From NCBI RefSeq assembly GCF_029887935.1, contig NZ_JARXRO010000011.1:157485-221484 (forward strand): a stretch of 64,000 nucleotides of DNA, in the 5' to 3' direction. The first letter of the stretch is position 1; each line of letters opens with the position of its first letter. The notes beneath the pieces are model-generated. The model ran no database searches. It saw nothing but the letters and a program-made list of their open reading frames with translations, and was not told where the DNA came from. Below are positions 47,712 to 55,640 of this stretch, one piece after another. Position numbers and translations under genes: made by a program. The DNA comes from Luteimonas kalidii (GTDB taxonomy: Bacteria; Pseudomonadota; Gammaproteobacteria; Xanthomonadales; Xanthomonadaceae).

Positions 47712-49301
47712 TCAGGCCGCGTGGGCCTCGAGCGCCGGGGCCGGGGCGGACGCGCGGATCAGGTGGTCGAATGCGGCCAGCGCCGCCTTGGAGCCCTCGC
47801 CCATCGCGATCACGATCTGCTTGTACGGCACCGTGGTGCAGTCGCCGGCCGCGAACACGCCCGGCACGCTGGTCTGGCCGCGGTCGTCGACCACGATCTC
47901 GCCGCGCGGTGACAGCGCCACCGTCCCCTCGAGCCACTCCGTATTGGGCAGCAGTCCGATCTGCACGAACACCCCCTCCAGCGCCAGCCGGTGCGCATCG
48001 CCGCCGACGCGGTCGCGGTACACCAGGCCGGTGACCTTGCCGCCGTCGCCCAGCACCTCGGTGGTCTGCGCGCTGGTGATGATGCGCACGTTCTCCAGGC
48101 TGCGCAGCTTGCGCTGCAGCACTTCGTCCGCGCGCAGGCGGGCGTCGAACTCGATCAGGGTGACGTGGGCGACGATGCCGGCCAGGTCGATCGCGGCCTC
48201 CACGCCGGAGTTGCCGCCGCCGACCACAGCCACCCGCTTGCCCTTGAACAGCGGGCCGTCGCAGTGCGGGCAATAGGCCACGCCCCGGTTGCGGTACTGG
48301 TCCTCGCCGGGCACGCCCATCTGCCGCCAGCGCGCGCCGGTGGACAGCACCACGGCCTTCGACTTCAGGCTGGCGCCGTTCTCGAGCTTCACCTCGACCA
48401 GGCCGTCGGCGTCGGCCGGCACCAGCGCGGTGGCGCGCTGCAGGTTCATCACGTCCACGTCGTAGTCGTGCACGTGCTGCTCCAGCTGGGCGGCAAGCCT
48501 GGGGCCTTCCGTATGCGGGACGGAGATGAAGTTCTCGATCGCCATCGTGTCCAGCACCTGGCCGCCGAAGCGCTCGGCCGCCACGCCGGTGCGGATGCCC
48601 TTGCGCGCGGCGTAGATCGCCGCCGCCGCGCCCGCCGGGCCGCCGCCCACCACCAGCACGTCGAACGGGTCCTTGCGCGCGATCGCCTCGGCCTCGCGAC
48701 TCGCGGCGCCGGTGTCGAGCCGGGCGACGATCTGCTCCAGGCTCATGCGGCCCTGGTCGAACAGTTCGCCGTTGAGGAAGATCGATGGGACCGACATCAC
48801 CTCGCGCTCGGACACTTCGTCCTGGAACAGCGCCCCGTCGATGGCCACGTGCGAGATGTTCGGGTTCAGCACTGCGGCCAGGTTGAGCGCCTGGACCACG
48901 TCGGGGCAGTTCTGGCAGCTGAGCGAGTAGTAGGTCTCGAAGCGGTACTCGCCCTCGAGCGCGCGCACCTGCTCCAGCAGCACGGGCGCGGCCTTGGACG
49001 GATGGCCGCCGACCTGCAGCAGCGCCAGCACCAGCGAGGTGAACTCGTGCCCCATGGGCAGGCCGGCGAAACGCAGGTGGATGTCGGGGCCGGGCGAGGT
49101 CAGCGCGAACGAGGGCGTACGTTCGCCGTCGTCGCGGCGCACCTCGACGGTCACCTTGTCGGACTGCTGGCGGATGTCCTCGAGCAGTTCGAGCAGTTCG
49201 CGCGACTTCGCGCCCTCGTCCACGGACGCGACGATCGCGACCGGACGCTGCAGACGTTCGAGATAGCCCTTGAGCTGGGCCTTGAGGTCGTGGTCGAGCA
49301 T
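47712..49301 (-). CDS. ahpF: Alkyl hydroperoxide reductase subunit F
   Basis: 529 residues. AhpF passes electrons from NADH to AhpC. N-terminal double thioredoxin-like domain with C129/C132 (SCQNC), then FAD domain ([19 protein letters not shown]), the second redox CPHC and NADH-binding [17 protein letters not shown], ending [23 protein letters not shown]. Size agrees with E. coli AhpF (521). A 167-base gap to ahpC contains a G-rich tract but no gene. Confidence 0.98.
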   Translation of the reverse strand: MLDHDLKAQLKGYLERLQRPVAIVASVDEGAKSRELLELLEDIRQQSDKVTVEVRRDDGERTPSFALTSPGPDIHLRFAGLPMGHEFTSLVLALLQVGGHPSKAAPVLLEQVRALEGEYRFETYYSLSCQNCPDVVQALNLAAVLNPNISHVAIDGALFQDEVSEREVMSVPSIFLNGELFDQGRMSLEQIVARLDTGAASREAEAIARKDPFDVLVVGGGPAGAAAAIYAARKGIRTGVAAERFGGQVLDTMAIENFISVPHTEGPRLAAQLEQHVHDYDVDVMNLQRATALVPADADGLVEVKLENGASLKSKAVVLSTGARWRQMGVPGEDQYRNRGVAYCPHCDGPLFKGKRVAVVGGGNSGVEAAIDLAGIVAHVTLIEFDARLRADEVLQRKLRSLENVRIITSAQTTEVLGDGGKVTGLVYRDRVGGDAHRLALEGVFVQIGLLPNTEWLEGTVALSPRGEIVVDDRGQTSVPGVFAAGDCTTVPYKQIVIAMGEGSKAALAAFDHLIRASAPAPALEAHAA

Positions 49302-49373
49302 GGAGCGGCTCCTGGGGGAGGGGCGGCGGAAGCGGAACGGAGCCGACGCGGACCTTGGCTGGCCGGATGCGCC

Positions 49374-49403
49374 GGGGAGGGAGGGCGGCCCGGGTGGCGG
49401 GGG
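49374..49403 (+). other. G-tract cluster in the ahpC-ahpF gap (possible G-quadruplex)
   Basis: Runs of three to five G with short spacers (GGGG A GGG A GGG, then GGG and GGGGG) occur within 30 bases. The G-rich strand is the template strand for ahpF, so the mRNA is C-rich there. An intramolecular quadruplex is possible in DNA; no function is shown. Confidence 0.4.
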
Positions 49404-49468
49404 CCGCATCGACTCCGGTCCGCTCCCGCGCCGCACGTGGCGGCACGGGGGCGGGATGCAGTCATGGA

Positions 49469-50032
49469 TCAGATCTTGCCGACCAGGTCGAGCGACGGCT
49501 TCAGGGTCTTCTCGCCCTCCTGCCACTTGGCCGGGCAGACCTCGTTCGGGTGCGCGGCGACGTACTGCGCGGCCTTGAGCTTGCGCAGGGTCTCCTTGAT
49601 GTCGCGGGCGATGGCGTTGTCGTGGATCTCGACGGTCTTGATCACGCCCTCGGGGTTGATCACGAAGGTGCCGCGCAGGGCCAGGCCCTCGGCATCGATG
49701 TGCACGCCGAACGCGCGGGTCAGCTGGTGGGTCGGATCCCCGACCAGCGGGAACTGGGCCTTGCCCACCGCCGCGGAGGTTTCGTGCCACACCTTGTGGG
49801 AGAAGTGGGTGTCGGTGGTGACGATGTAGACCTCGGCGCCCAGCTTCTGGAACTCGGCGTAGTGGTCGGCGGCGTCCTCGACCTCGGTCGGGCAGTTGAA
49901 GGTGAAGGCGGCCGGCATGAACACCAGGACCGACCACTTGCCCTTGAGGCTGGCGTCGGAGACTTCGACGAACTCGCCGTTCTGGAACGCGGTGGCCTTG
50001 AAGGGCTGCACCTGGGTATTGATGAGGGACAT
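49469..50032 (-). CDS. ahpC: Alkyl hydroperoxide reductase subunit C (peroxiredoxin)
   Basis: 187 residues (E. coli 187). Typical 2-Cys peroxiredoxin: peroxidatic C47 in [13 protein letters not shown] and resolving C166 in NEVCPAKW. It reduces hydrogen peroxide and organic hydroperoxides and is recycled by AhpF. AGAGG six bases before the ATG. The promoter 70-100 bases upstream carries an OxyR-like half-site, described separately. Confidence 0.99.
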   Translation of the reverse strand: MSLINTQVQPFKATAFQNGEFVEVSDASLKGKWSVLVFMPAAFTFNCPTEVEDAADHYAEFQKLGAEVYIVTTDTHFSHKVWHETSAAVGKAQFPLVGDPTHQLTRAFGVHIDAEGLALRGTFVINPEGVIKTVEIHDNAIARDIKETLRKLKAAQYVAAHPNEVCPAKWQEGEKTLKPSLDLVGKI

Positions 50033-50102
50033 TGGGACCTCTTTCGGGGGTGGGTGGAAGGAAACCTGCTTCGATCTGGCGGCTGCCTGATCGACTGGGG
50101 AA

Positions 50103-50131
50103 ATGATAGAAGCCTTCTATCAATATGTAAA
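50103..50131 (-). promoter_or_regulatory. ahpC promoter (-35 TTTACA, 17-bp spacer, -10 TATCAT)
   Basis: Read on the minus strand, TTTACA (50126-50131) and TATCAT (50103-50108) are each five of six matches to the sigma-70 consensus with an ideal 17-base spacer. It lies in an AT-rich island, unlike the surrounding DNA. The expected start is near 50096, giving a leader of about 64 bases with AGAGG before ahpC. Confidence 0.7.
50104..50122. promoter_or_regulatory. OxyR-type operator, 19-bp perfect inverted repeat over the ahpC spacer and -10
   Basis: TGATAGAAGCCTTCTATCA is a perfect inverted repeat around C50113 and contains ATAG-N7-CTAT, one half of the tetrad OxyR consensus. It covers most of the ahpC spacer and -10 box, a position that fits repression by reduced OxyR, which is reported for ahpC in Xanthomonas. 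The second ATAG-N7-CTAT half is not present at the expected 7-base distance; only weak matches exist. Confidence 0.6.
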
Positions 50132-50210
50132 ATCAAAGAAAATTATCTTATAGATAGATACAAACAATCGATTTCGGGACAAGACAGCGATTTTCGATGC
50201 CCGGATGTGC

Positions 50211-50239
50211 TTGCAAACATTTTTGCGCTGCAGCATAGT
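50211..50239 (+). promoter_or_regulatory. Candidate promoter for the small RNA (TTGCAA-17-CATAGT)
   Basis: TTGCAA (50211-50216) and CATAGT (50234-50239) each match four of six consensus bases with a 17-base spacer in a locally AT-rich stretch. The predicted start near 50246 falls one base before the first stem of the structured region. Confidence 0.45.
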
Positions 50240-50245
50240 CGACCC

Positions 50246-50410
50246 ATGCGCTGCAGTCCGGTGCGACGGTCGCAAGGCCGCGGAGCCGGGGCAGCGCAGG
50301 GTTTCGGACAGTGCGCCTGGCGCGGTGTCCAGCCGAGTTCCGTATCCGTTTCCTCCCTCCCACACGTGGTACGGAATCTTTGAAGGCGGCTTCGGCCGCC
50401 TTCATTTTGT
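50246..50410 (+). ncRNA. Candidate structured small RNA between ahpC and prmC
   Basis: No protein is encoded here, yet four helices follow each other: TGCGCTGC/GCAGCGCA (50247-50254 with 50291-50298, with an inner TGCGA/TCGCA hairpin), GGACA/TGTCC enclosing GCGC-CTG-GCGC (50306-50330), TTCCGTA/TACGGAA (50338-50344 with 50370-50376), and a canonical terminator. The loop of the third helix holds a pyrimidine-rich TTTCCTCCCTCCC, which could pair with Shine-Dalgarno sequences. About 165 bases. C-rich-loop sRNAs such as sX13 are known in Xanthomonadaceae; whether this is a homologue I cannot tell. It does not look like 6S, 4.5S, tmRNA or RNase P RNA. Confidence 0.55.
50381..50410 (+). terminator. 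Rho-independent terminator of the candidate small RNA
   Basis: Ten-base-pair stem TGAAGGCGGC / GCCGCCTTCA with a stable TTCG tetraloop, followed by TTTTGT. The T-run is on the plus-strand side only, so it ends rightward transcription. No protein gene precedes it on the plus strand, which implies a non-coding transcript. Confidence 0.85.
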
Positions 50411-50466
50411 CTGGGGTCGGCAATGCGATGGGGCTCACCCTTGCCGGGCCGCGGATAGGTCGCGGG

Positions 50467-50496
50467 AGGACAAGCACCGCTGGCCCGCCCTACGAT
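50467..50496 (+). promoter_or_regulatory. prmC promoter, start codon six bases after -10
   Basis: AGGACA (50467-50472, four of six) and TACGAT (50491-50496, four of six) with an 18-base spacer. The ATG at 50503 is where transcription should begin, so the mRNA may be leaderless. No Shine-Dalgarno is present at normal distance. Confidence 0.45.
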
Positions 50497-50502
50497 GCTC
50501 CG

Positions 50503-51342
50503 ATGCCGACATCCGAACCGATCACCGCCCGCCGACTGCTGGCCGACGCGCGCGCCCGGATCGACCTGGCCGATGCGCAGGCGCTGCTGGCCCATGCGCT
50601 CGGACGCGACCGCAGCTGGCTGTTCGCCCATGCCGACGACCCGCTCCAGGAGTGCGATCGCGATCGCTTCCTGTCGCTGGTCGCGCGTCGCGAAGCCGGA
50701 GAGCCCGTGGCCTACCTGTGCGGCCGTCGCGGCTTCTGGACGCTCGATCTCGCCGTCACGCCGGACACCCTGATCCCCCGACCCGAGACCGAGCTGCTGG
50801 TGGAACTCGCGCTGGCCCGCCTGCCGGCCGTCCGGGCATTGCGCGTGGCCGACCTCGGCACCGGCAGCGGGGCGATCGCGCTGGCGCTGGCGCAGGAACG
50901 CCCCCAGGCCCGGGTGGACGCGGTGGATGCCAGCCCCGGCGCACTCGAGGTCGCGCGGCGCAATGCCAGCGAGGCGGGACTGGAGAACGTCGCGTTCCAC
51001 CTCGGCGACTGGTTCGCCGCATTGCCGGACCTGCGCTTCGATCTGGTGGCGAGCAACCCGCCTTACATCGCCGAAGGCGATCCGCACCTGGCCCGCGGCG
51101 ATCTGCGCCACGAGCCGGCGATGGCGCTGTCCTCCGGCCGCGACGGGCTCGACGCGATCCGTGCGATCGTCCGCGATGCGCCGGCGCACCTGCAACCGGG
51201 CGGCTGGCTGCTGCTCGAACACGGCCACGACCAGGGCGAGCCGGTCGGCGCGCTGCTGCGCGAGGCGGGCCTGGTCGACGTCGCCACCCACCGCGACCTC
51301 GAGGGGCGCGACCGTGTCGGCCTCGGGCGGCTGCCTGCCTGA
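50503..51342 (+). CDS. prmC: Peptide chain release factor N5-glutamine methyltransferase
   Basis: 279 residues. PrmC (HemK) methylates the Gln of the GGQ motif in RF1 and RF2. N-terminal helical domain ([25 protein letters not shown] in part), [30 protein letters not shown]-binding [15 protein letters not shown], and the catalytic SNPPYI. The start is the ATG at MPTSEPIT; upstream in-frame codons run into the terminator region and are not credible. Confidence 0.97.
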   Translation: MPTSEPITARRLLADARARIDLADAQALLAHALGRDRSWLFAHADDPLQECDRDRFLSLVARREAGEPVAYLCGRRGFWTLDLAVTPDTLIPRPETELLVELALARLPAVRALRVADLGTGSGAIALALAQERPQARVDAVDASPGALEVARRNASEAGLENVAFHLGDWFAALPDLRFDLVASNPPYIAEGDPHLARGDLRHEPAMALSSGRDGLDAIRAIVRDAPAHLQPGGWLLLEHGHDQGEPVGALLREAGLVDVATHRDLEGRDRVGLGRLPA

Positions 51343-51396
51343 GGCCGCGCGACGCAGTCGTTAGACTGTCGCGACATCCATTGCAGGGGGCGAGCC

Positions 51397-52338
51397 ATGC
51401 GCACGCTGTATCCACAGATCGAGCCGTACGACAGCGGCACGCTGCAGGTCGACGATCGCCACGCGCTGTATTACGAGCAGTGCGGCAACCCGAAGGGCAA
51501 GCCGGTGGTGCTGCTGCACGGCGGGCCCGGCGGCGGCTGCAACGCCAGGATGCGTCGTTTCCACGATCCGGCGAAGTACCGCATCGTCCTGTTCGACCAG
51601 CGCGGCGCCGGCCGCTCCACGCCGCACGCCGACCTGGTCGACAACACCACCTGGCATCTGGTGGCCGACATTGAGCTGCTGCGCGAACACCTGGGCATCG
51701 ACCGCTGGCAGGTGTTCGGCGGGTCCTGGGGCTCGACCCTGGCGCTGGCCTACGCGCAGTCGCATCCGCTGCGCGTGACCGCGCTGGTGCTGCGCGGCAT
51801 CTTCATGCTGCGCCAGTGGGAACTGCGCTGGTTCTACCAGGAAGGTGCCTCGCGCCTGTTCCCGGACGCGTGGGAGCACTACATCGCCGCGATCCCGGAG
51901 GACGAGCGCGGCGACCTGGTGGCCGCGTTCCACCGCCGGCTGATTTCCGACGACGAAGCCACGCGCCTGGCCGCGGCCCGGGCATGGAGCGTGTGGGAGG
52001 GCGCGACCTCGTTTCTGCACGTCGATCCCGACTTCGTCAGCGGTCACGAGGACGCGCGCTTCGCGCTGGCCTTCGCCCGGATCGAGAACCACTACTTCGT
52101 CAACAAGGGCTTCTTCGAGGTCGACGACCAGCTGCTGCGCGACGCCTATCGCATCGCCGGCATCCCCGGGGTGATCGTTCACGGGCGCTACGACGTGGTC
52201 TGCCCGGTACAGAACGCCTGGGACCTGCACCAGGTGTGGCCGAAGGCGGAATTGGTGATCACGCCGGCATCGGGGCACTCGGCGTTCGAACCGGAGAACG
52301 TCGACGCGCTGGTGCGCGCGACAGACGGCTTCGCCTGA
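51397..52338 (+). CDS. pip: Proline iminopeptidase
   Basis: 313 residues. An alpha/beta hydrolase that removes N-terminal proline. Nucleophile S110 in VFGGSWGSTLALAYA, oxyanion-hole LLHGGPGGGCN, FDQRGAGRS, and the distal Asp (RYDVVCP) and His (SGHSAFEP). AGGGGG eight bases before the ATG. It converges on the transglutaminase-like gene, sharing an intergenic hairpin. The same family is well known in Xanthomonas, where it is plant-inducible. Confidence 0.96.
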   Translation: MRTLYPQIEPYDSGTLQVDDRHALYYEQCGNPKGKPVVLLHGGPGGGCNARMRRFHDPAKYRIVLFDQRGAGRSTPHADLVDNTTWHLVADIELLREHLGIDRWQVFGGSWGSTLALAYAQSHPLRVTALVLRGIFMLRQWELRWFYQEGASRLFPDAWEHYIAAIPEDERGDLVAAFHRRLISDDEATRLAAARAWSVWEGATSFLHVDPDFVSGHEDARFALAFARIENHYFVNKGFFEVDDQLLRDAYRIAGIPGVIVHGRYDVVCPVQNAWDLHQVWPKAELVITPASGHSAFEPENVDALVRATDGFA

Positions 52339-52356
52339 GGCGCGACGCGCGCCTCA
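52336..52356. terminator. Symmetrical hairpin spanning both convergent stop codons
   Basis: TGAGGCGCG-ACG-CGCGCCTCA is a perfect nine-base-pair inverted repeat with a three-base loop. Its left arm begins with the pip stop TGA and its right arm ends with the complement of the stop of the gene on the other strand. There is no T-run, so it may slow RNA polymerase or block 3' exonucleases in both directions. Confidence 0.5.
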
Positions 52357-53214
52357 GATCGCCAGTGCGAGCGGCGGTGGCGAGGCCGGCCGCGGCGACA
52401 GGCTCGGGTCGTCGGTCTCGTCGGTCCAGACGTCGAAGCCGAGCAGCTGGTTGGCACCGAAGGTATTGCTGATCGCCACGTCCGAGGCGTCGCGGCCGCG
52501 CGCGATCAGCACCCGGCCGATGCGCGGGGTGTTGTGGCGCGCATCGAAGGTGTACCAGCGTCCGCCGAGGTAGGCCTCGAACCAGGCCGAGAAATCCATC
52601 GGCGCGTCCACCGGCGGGATGCCGATGTCGCCCAGGTAGCCGGTGCAGTAGCGCGCCGGGATGTTCATGCAGCGGCACAGCGCGACCGCCGAGTGGGCGA
52701 AGTCGCGGCACACGCCGCGTCCCGCTTCCAGCGCCTGGGAAGCGGTGCGGGTGGCATCGGCGTGCGGGTAGCCGAATTCGATCCGCCGGTGCACGTAGTC
52801 GCAGATCGCCTGCACCCGGGCCCATCCCGGCGGCGTCGATCCGAACAGGTCCCAGGCCATCTGCGAGAGCCGGTCGGTCTCGCAGTAGCGGCTGCCGAGC
52901 AGGAACAGCAGCACCTCGTCCGGCAGGTGCTCGACCGGCACCTCTCGCGCATCCGGCACCACGGCGTCGGGCAGGCCGATGTCGCGCACCACCGCGTCGG
53001 CGCGCACGGTGAGCGTACCCGCCGGTGCGACCAGCCGTGCGCAGGTGTTGCCGTACGCGTCGCGGTAGCGGTGCATCGGCACGTCGGGCGTGGCGCGCGA
53101 CGGCGCGGCGACGACGATGTCGCTGCGACGCGAGTCGTGGAGGTCGAGCGTGAGCACCATCGGCGTCGGTTGCGGCAGGCCGAAGGTGATCGCATGGCCC
53201 AGGCGGATCAGCAT
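52354..53214 (-). CDS. Transglutaminase-like cysteine protease family protein
   Basis: 286 residues, no signal peptide. The C-terminal half has the transglutaminase core: Cys in LEAGRGVCRDFAHSAVALCR, then His in PMDFSAWFEAYLGGRWYTFDARHN (each in part) with Asp. The N-terminal ~130 residues form the beta-rich domain common to this bacterial group (DUF with YRDAYGNTCARLVAP). Relatives act as proteases or amidases and often stand next to circularly permuted ATP-grasp genes, which are absent here. Substrate unknown. Confidence 0.88.
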   Translation of the reverse strand: MLIRLGHAITFGLPQPTPMVLTLDLHDSRRSDIVVAAPSRATPDVPMHRYRDAYGNTCARLVAPAGTLTVRADAVVRDIGLPDAVVPDAREVPVEHLPDEVLLFLLGSRYCETDRLSQMAWDLFGSTPPGWARVQAICDYVHRRIEFGYPHADATRTASQALEAGRGVCRDFAHSAVALCRCMNIPARYCTGYLGDIGIPPVDAPMDFSAWFEAYLGGRWYTFDARHNTPRIGRVLIARGRDASDVAISNTFGANQLLGFDVWTDETDDPSLSPRPASPPPLALAI

Positions 53215-53259
53215 GGCCGGAAAGTCCTGACGCGGCGGGACAGACTAACGGCAACGCGT

Positions 53260-54051
53260 TCAAGGGGCCGTGACGAACTCCGGCTGCAGATGCGCGAACA
53301 GGCGCGCCAGGCGGTCGGCCCAGGCGGCCTGGCCTGCCGCTTCGGCGATCAGGTCCTGGCGGATTTCCAGTTCGACGTGCGCCAGGCCGCGGCGCTCGCC
53401 GTGCACGGGGATCGCATAGTCGGTGGCGTCGCTCACCGAATACGGCTCGTTGTCACCCACCACCAGGTCGCCTTCGGCCCGAAGCGCCGCCAGCAGCGCA
53501 TGCGCCAGGCGCGTGTCGCGCTGGTACAGCACCCCGGCATGCCACGGCCGGGCAGTCCCATCCATCGCCGGGGTGAAGCTGTGCATCGCCACCAGGATCG
53601 TGGGCCGGGACTGCGCCGCGCGCCGGTCCAGTTCGTCCGTGATGCGTGCGTGGTAGGGCGCGAAGATCGCATCTACCCGTTGCGCGCGCTGGCCGGCATC
53701 GAGCGTCTGGTTGCCAGGGACGACGGTGCCGTCGCTCACCGCGGCGATCGACCCGGGCGCCTCGAGCGGCCGGTTGCAGTCGATCACCAGCCGCGAGTAG
53801 GTCTGGAGGATGGCGCACGCGTCGAGCCGCTCCGCCAGCCGCGACGTGACCCCGGCGATGCCGATATCCCAGCCGATGTGGCGGTCGAGTTCGGCCTGCG
53901 GCAGGCCCAGGCGTGCCAGCGCCGCGGGCACGGCCTGGCCGGCGTGGTCGGCGACCAGCAGCCACGGCGAGCGGCCGTCGGGGTGCAGCACGGTGAACGC
54001 GGGCGGATCGTCGGGCGAGAGCAGGGAGGCGGTCGCGGTCGGCCTGCTCAT
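53260..54051 (-). CDS. N-formylglutamate amidohydrolase-family protein
   Basis: 263 residues. Family motifs are seen: VADHAGQAVPAALARLGL, HIGWDIGIAGV, YSRLVIDCNRPLEAPGSI and VAMHSFTPAMDG, with zinc-ligand His and Glu positions and HVELEIRQDLI at the end. Canonical HutG acts in histidine breakdown, but no hut genes are nearby; many members of this family hydrolyse unknown formyl or acyl amides. The start overlaps the NUDIX gene stop (ATGA). Confidence 0.88.
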   Translation of the reverse strand: MSRPTATASLLSPDDPPAFTVLHPDGRSPWLLVADHAGQAVPAALARLGLPQAELDRHIGWDIGIAGVTSRLAERLDACAILQTYSRLVIDCNRPLEAPGSIAAVSDGTVVPGNQTLDAGQRAQRVDAIFAPYHARITDELDRRAAQSRPTILVAMHSFTPAMDGTARPWHAGVLYQRDTRLAHALLAALRAEGDLVVGDNEPYSVSDATDYAIPVHGERRGLAHVELEIRQDLIAEAAGQAAWADRLARLFAHLQPEFVTAP

Positions 54052-54602
54052 GCGCGCGGGGAGCCGTCGGGTTCGTGGTCGATCATCCACAGGCCGGCCC
54101 AGAGCTTGAGGTCGAGCTCGTAGCCCTCGCGGTACTTCTGCATCAGCCATGCCGGCGCCTGCGCGCGCGGGACGGCATGGACGACGATGTCCTCGTCGCC
54201 GACCCCGCCACCTTCGCCGACGCGCTCCAGTTCGAGTGCGCGGGCGAAGGCGATGCGTTCGTTGCTCATGCCCGACGAGGTCGGCCCGACCAGCAGCACG
54301 TCCACGCGCCCGGCCGCCCAGCCGGTCTCCTCGATCAGTTCGCGCCGTGCCGCGGCTTCGAGCGTGTCGCTGCTGTCGTCGTCGCCGACCAGCCCGGCCG
54401 GCATCTCGATCGTGCGCGCGCCCAGCGGCACCCGGTACTGGTCGACGAACAGCACCTCGTCGTCCGGCGTCACCGCGATCACCAGCACCGCCAGTCCGTC
54501 GCGGCCATGGGTGCGCTCGCACGATTCCCACCGGCCGCGCCTGACCAGCCGCAGCCATTCGCCTTCGTACAGCAGTTCCGCGTCTTCGGGGGGCGTGTTC
54601 AT
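54048..54602 (-). CDS. NUDIX hydrolase, ADP-ribose pyrophosphatase type
   Basis: 184 residues. The NUDIX box is GLVGDDDSSDTLEAAARRELIEETGW with REL-EE intact but a two-residue insertion near its start (quoted in part here). The upstream VLFVDQYRVPLGARTIEMPAG pattern is typical of NudF/ADP-ribose enzymes. The C-terminal HAVPRAQAPAWLMQ resembles these as well. It is upstream of and coupled to the amidohydrolase gene. A sharper substrate call is not possible. Confidence 0.88.
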   Translation of the reverse strand: MNTPPEDAELLYEGEWLRLVRRGRWESCERTHGRDGLAVLVIAVTPDDEVLFVDQYRVPLGARTIEMPAGLVGDDDSSDTLEAAARRELIEETGWAAGRVDVLLVGPTSSGMSNERIAFARALELERVGEGGGVGDEDIVVHAVPRAQAPAWLMQKYREGYELDLKLWAGLWMIDHEPDGSPRA

Positions 54603-54710
54603 GCGCGGATGGTAACCCCGGGACGCGACCCGGACAGCGACATCCGGTGCGCATGGTTCGCCATCGCCATGCACCGCGGCGGTCGCGGCATCGACTACGA
54701 CGCGGCGCGG

Positions 54711-55640
54711 CTACGTCGGCGGGGCGTATTCCAGTCCGGCCGCGGCATACATCCGGCGCCGGGTCAGCGGGCCGAAGCGCAACTGTTCGCACAGGCCCGC
54801 CAGCGCCGCGGCGTCCACGATGCCGCGGGCGAACGACGGTGCCGCCGGACCGAGCGGTGCGTCGCAACAGATGGTGGTCAGCTGCCGGCACAGGAGCGCC
54901 TGCGCACGATGCAGCCGCAGGCGCGCCGCCGCCTGGGCCGCGCCGCGGAAACGCAGGAAGCCGACCTCGTCGACCCGGGCGAGCAGGGCATCCAGGCTGC
55001 CGAAGTGGGCCAGCAGCACCGCCGCGGTCTTGGCGCCGATGCCGGGCACGCCGGGGATGTTGTCGATCGCGTCGCCGCACAGCGCGAGGTAGTCGGCGAT
55101 CTGGTGCGCGTCCACGCCGTGCCGGGCGCGCACGCCGGCCGCGCCCCAACGCTGGCCGCGGGCGAAGTCCCACTGTTCGTCGTGGCCGTCGAGCAGCTGC
55201 GACAGGTCCTTGTCGGCCGAGACGATCACGCCACGGTGGCCATGCGTACGCGCCTGGTGCAGGGCGCTGCCGATCAGGTCGTCGGCCTCGTACTCGCCGT
55301 GCGCCAGCACGTTCAGCCCCAGCGCCGCCGCCAGCGCCCTGCAGTGCGCGAACTGGCGCCGCAGTTCCTCCGGCGCCGGCGGCCGGTTGGCCTTGTAGGC
55401 CGGGTACAGCGCGTTGCGGAAGCAGCTGTCCAGGGCCTCGTCGAACGCCACCACGATATGGCGCGGACGCTCGCGCTCGACCAGTTCGAGCAGGAAGCGC
55501 GCGAACCCGTGCACGGCGTTGGTCGGACGGCCGTCGGCGTCGCGGAATTCATCCGGCATCGAGTGCCAGGCGCGGAACACGTACAGGCTGGCGTCGACCA
55601 GGTACAGCGGCGCGATCGCGGCCCCCGGCACCGCGCTCAC
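54711..55640 (-). CDS. Stand-alone 5'-3' exonuclease (PolA N-domain/Xni-like)
   Basis: 309 residues from GTG, which overlaps the nitroreductase stop (GTGA). The FEN-like fold is complete: YLVDASLYVFRAWH, VAFDEALDSCFRNALYPAYKANR, the metal-site EYEADDLIGS, VSADKDLSQLL, and the helix-hairpin-helix GDAIDNIPGVPGIGAKTAAVLL. Key Asp/Glu residues are kept, so an active structure-specific nuclease is likely. It is longer than E. coli Xni (251). Full polA is not in the window. Confidence 0.9.
   Translation of the reverse strand: MSAVPGAAIAPLYLVDASLYVFRAWHSMPDEFRDADGRPTNAVHGFARFLLELVERERPRHIVVAFDEALDSCFRNALYPAYKANRPPAPEELRRQFAHCRALAAALGLNVLAHGEYEADDLIGSALHQARTHGHRGVIVSADKDLSQLLDGHDEQWDFARGQRWGAAGVRARHGVDAHQIADYLALCGDAIDNIPGVPGIGAKTAAVLLAHFGSLDALLARVDEVGFLRFRGAAQAAARLRLHRAQALLCRQLTTICCDAPLGPAAPSFARGIVDAAALAGLCEQLRFGPLTRRRMYAAAGLEYAPPT

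Noticed and set aside
50128-50142. Second OxyR half-site seven bases after the ahpC inverted repeat
   Set aside because: The bases there (TAAA and AAAA) do not match ATAG or CTAT, so I kept only one half-site.
50246-50410. 6S RNA, 4.5S RNA, tmRNA or RNase P RNA
   Set aside because: The 5' and 3' ends do not pair as in 6S, and none of the conserved motifs of the other classes is present.
50311-50502. Upstream extension of prmC into the terminator region
   Set aside because: The frame is open but the added residues have no similarity to PrmC, cross a strong terminator and lack a ribosome site.
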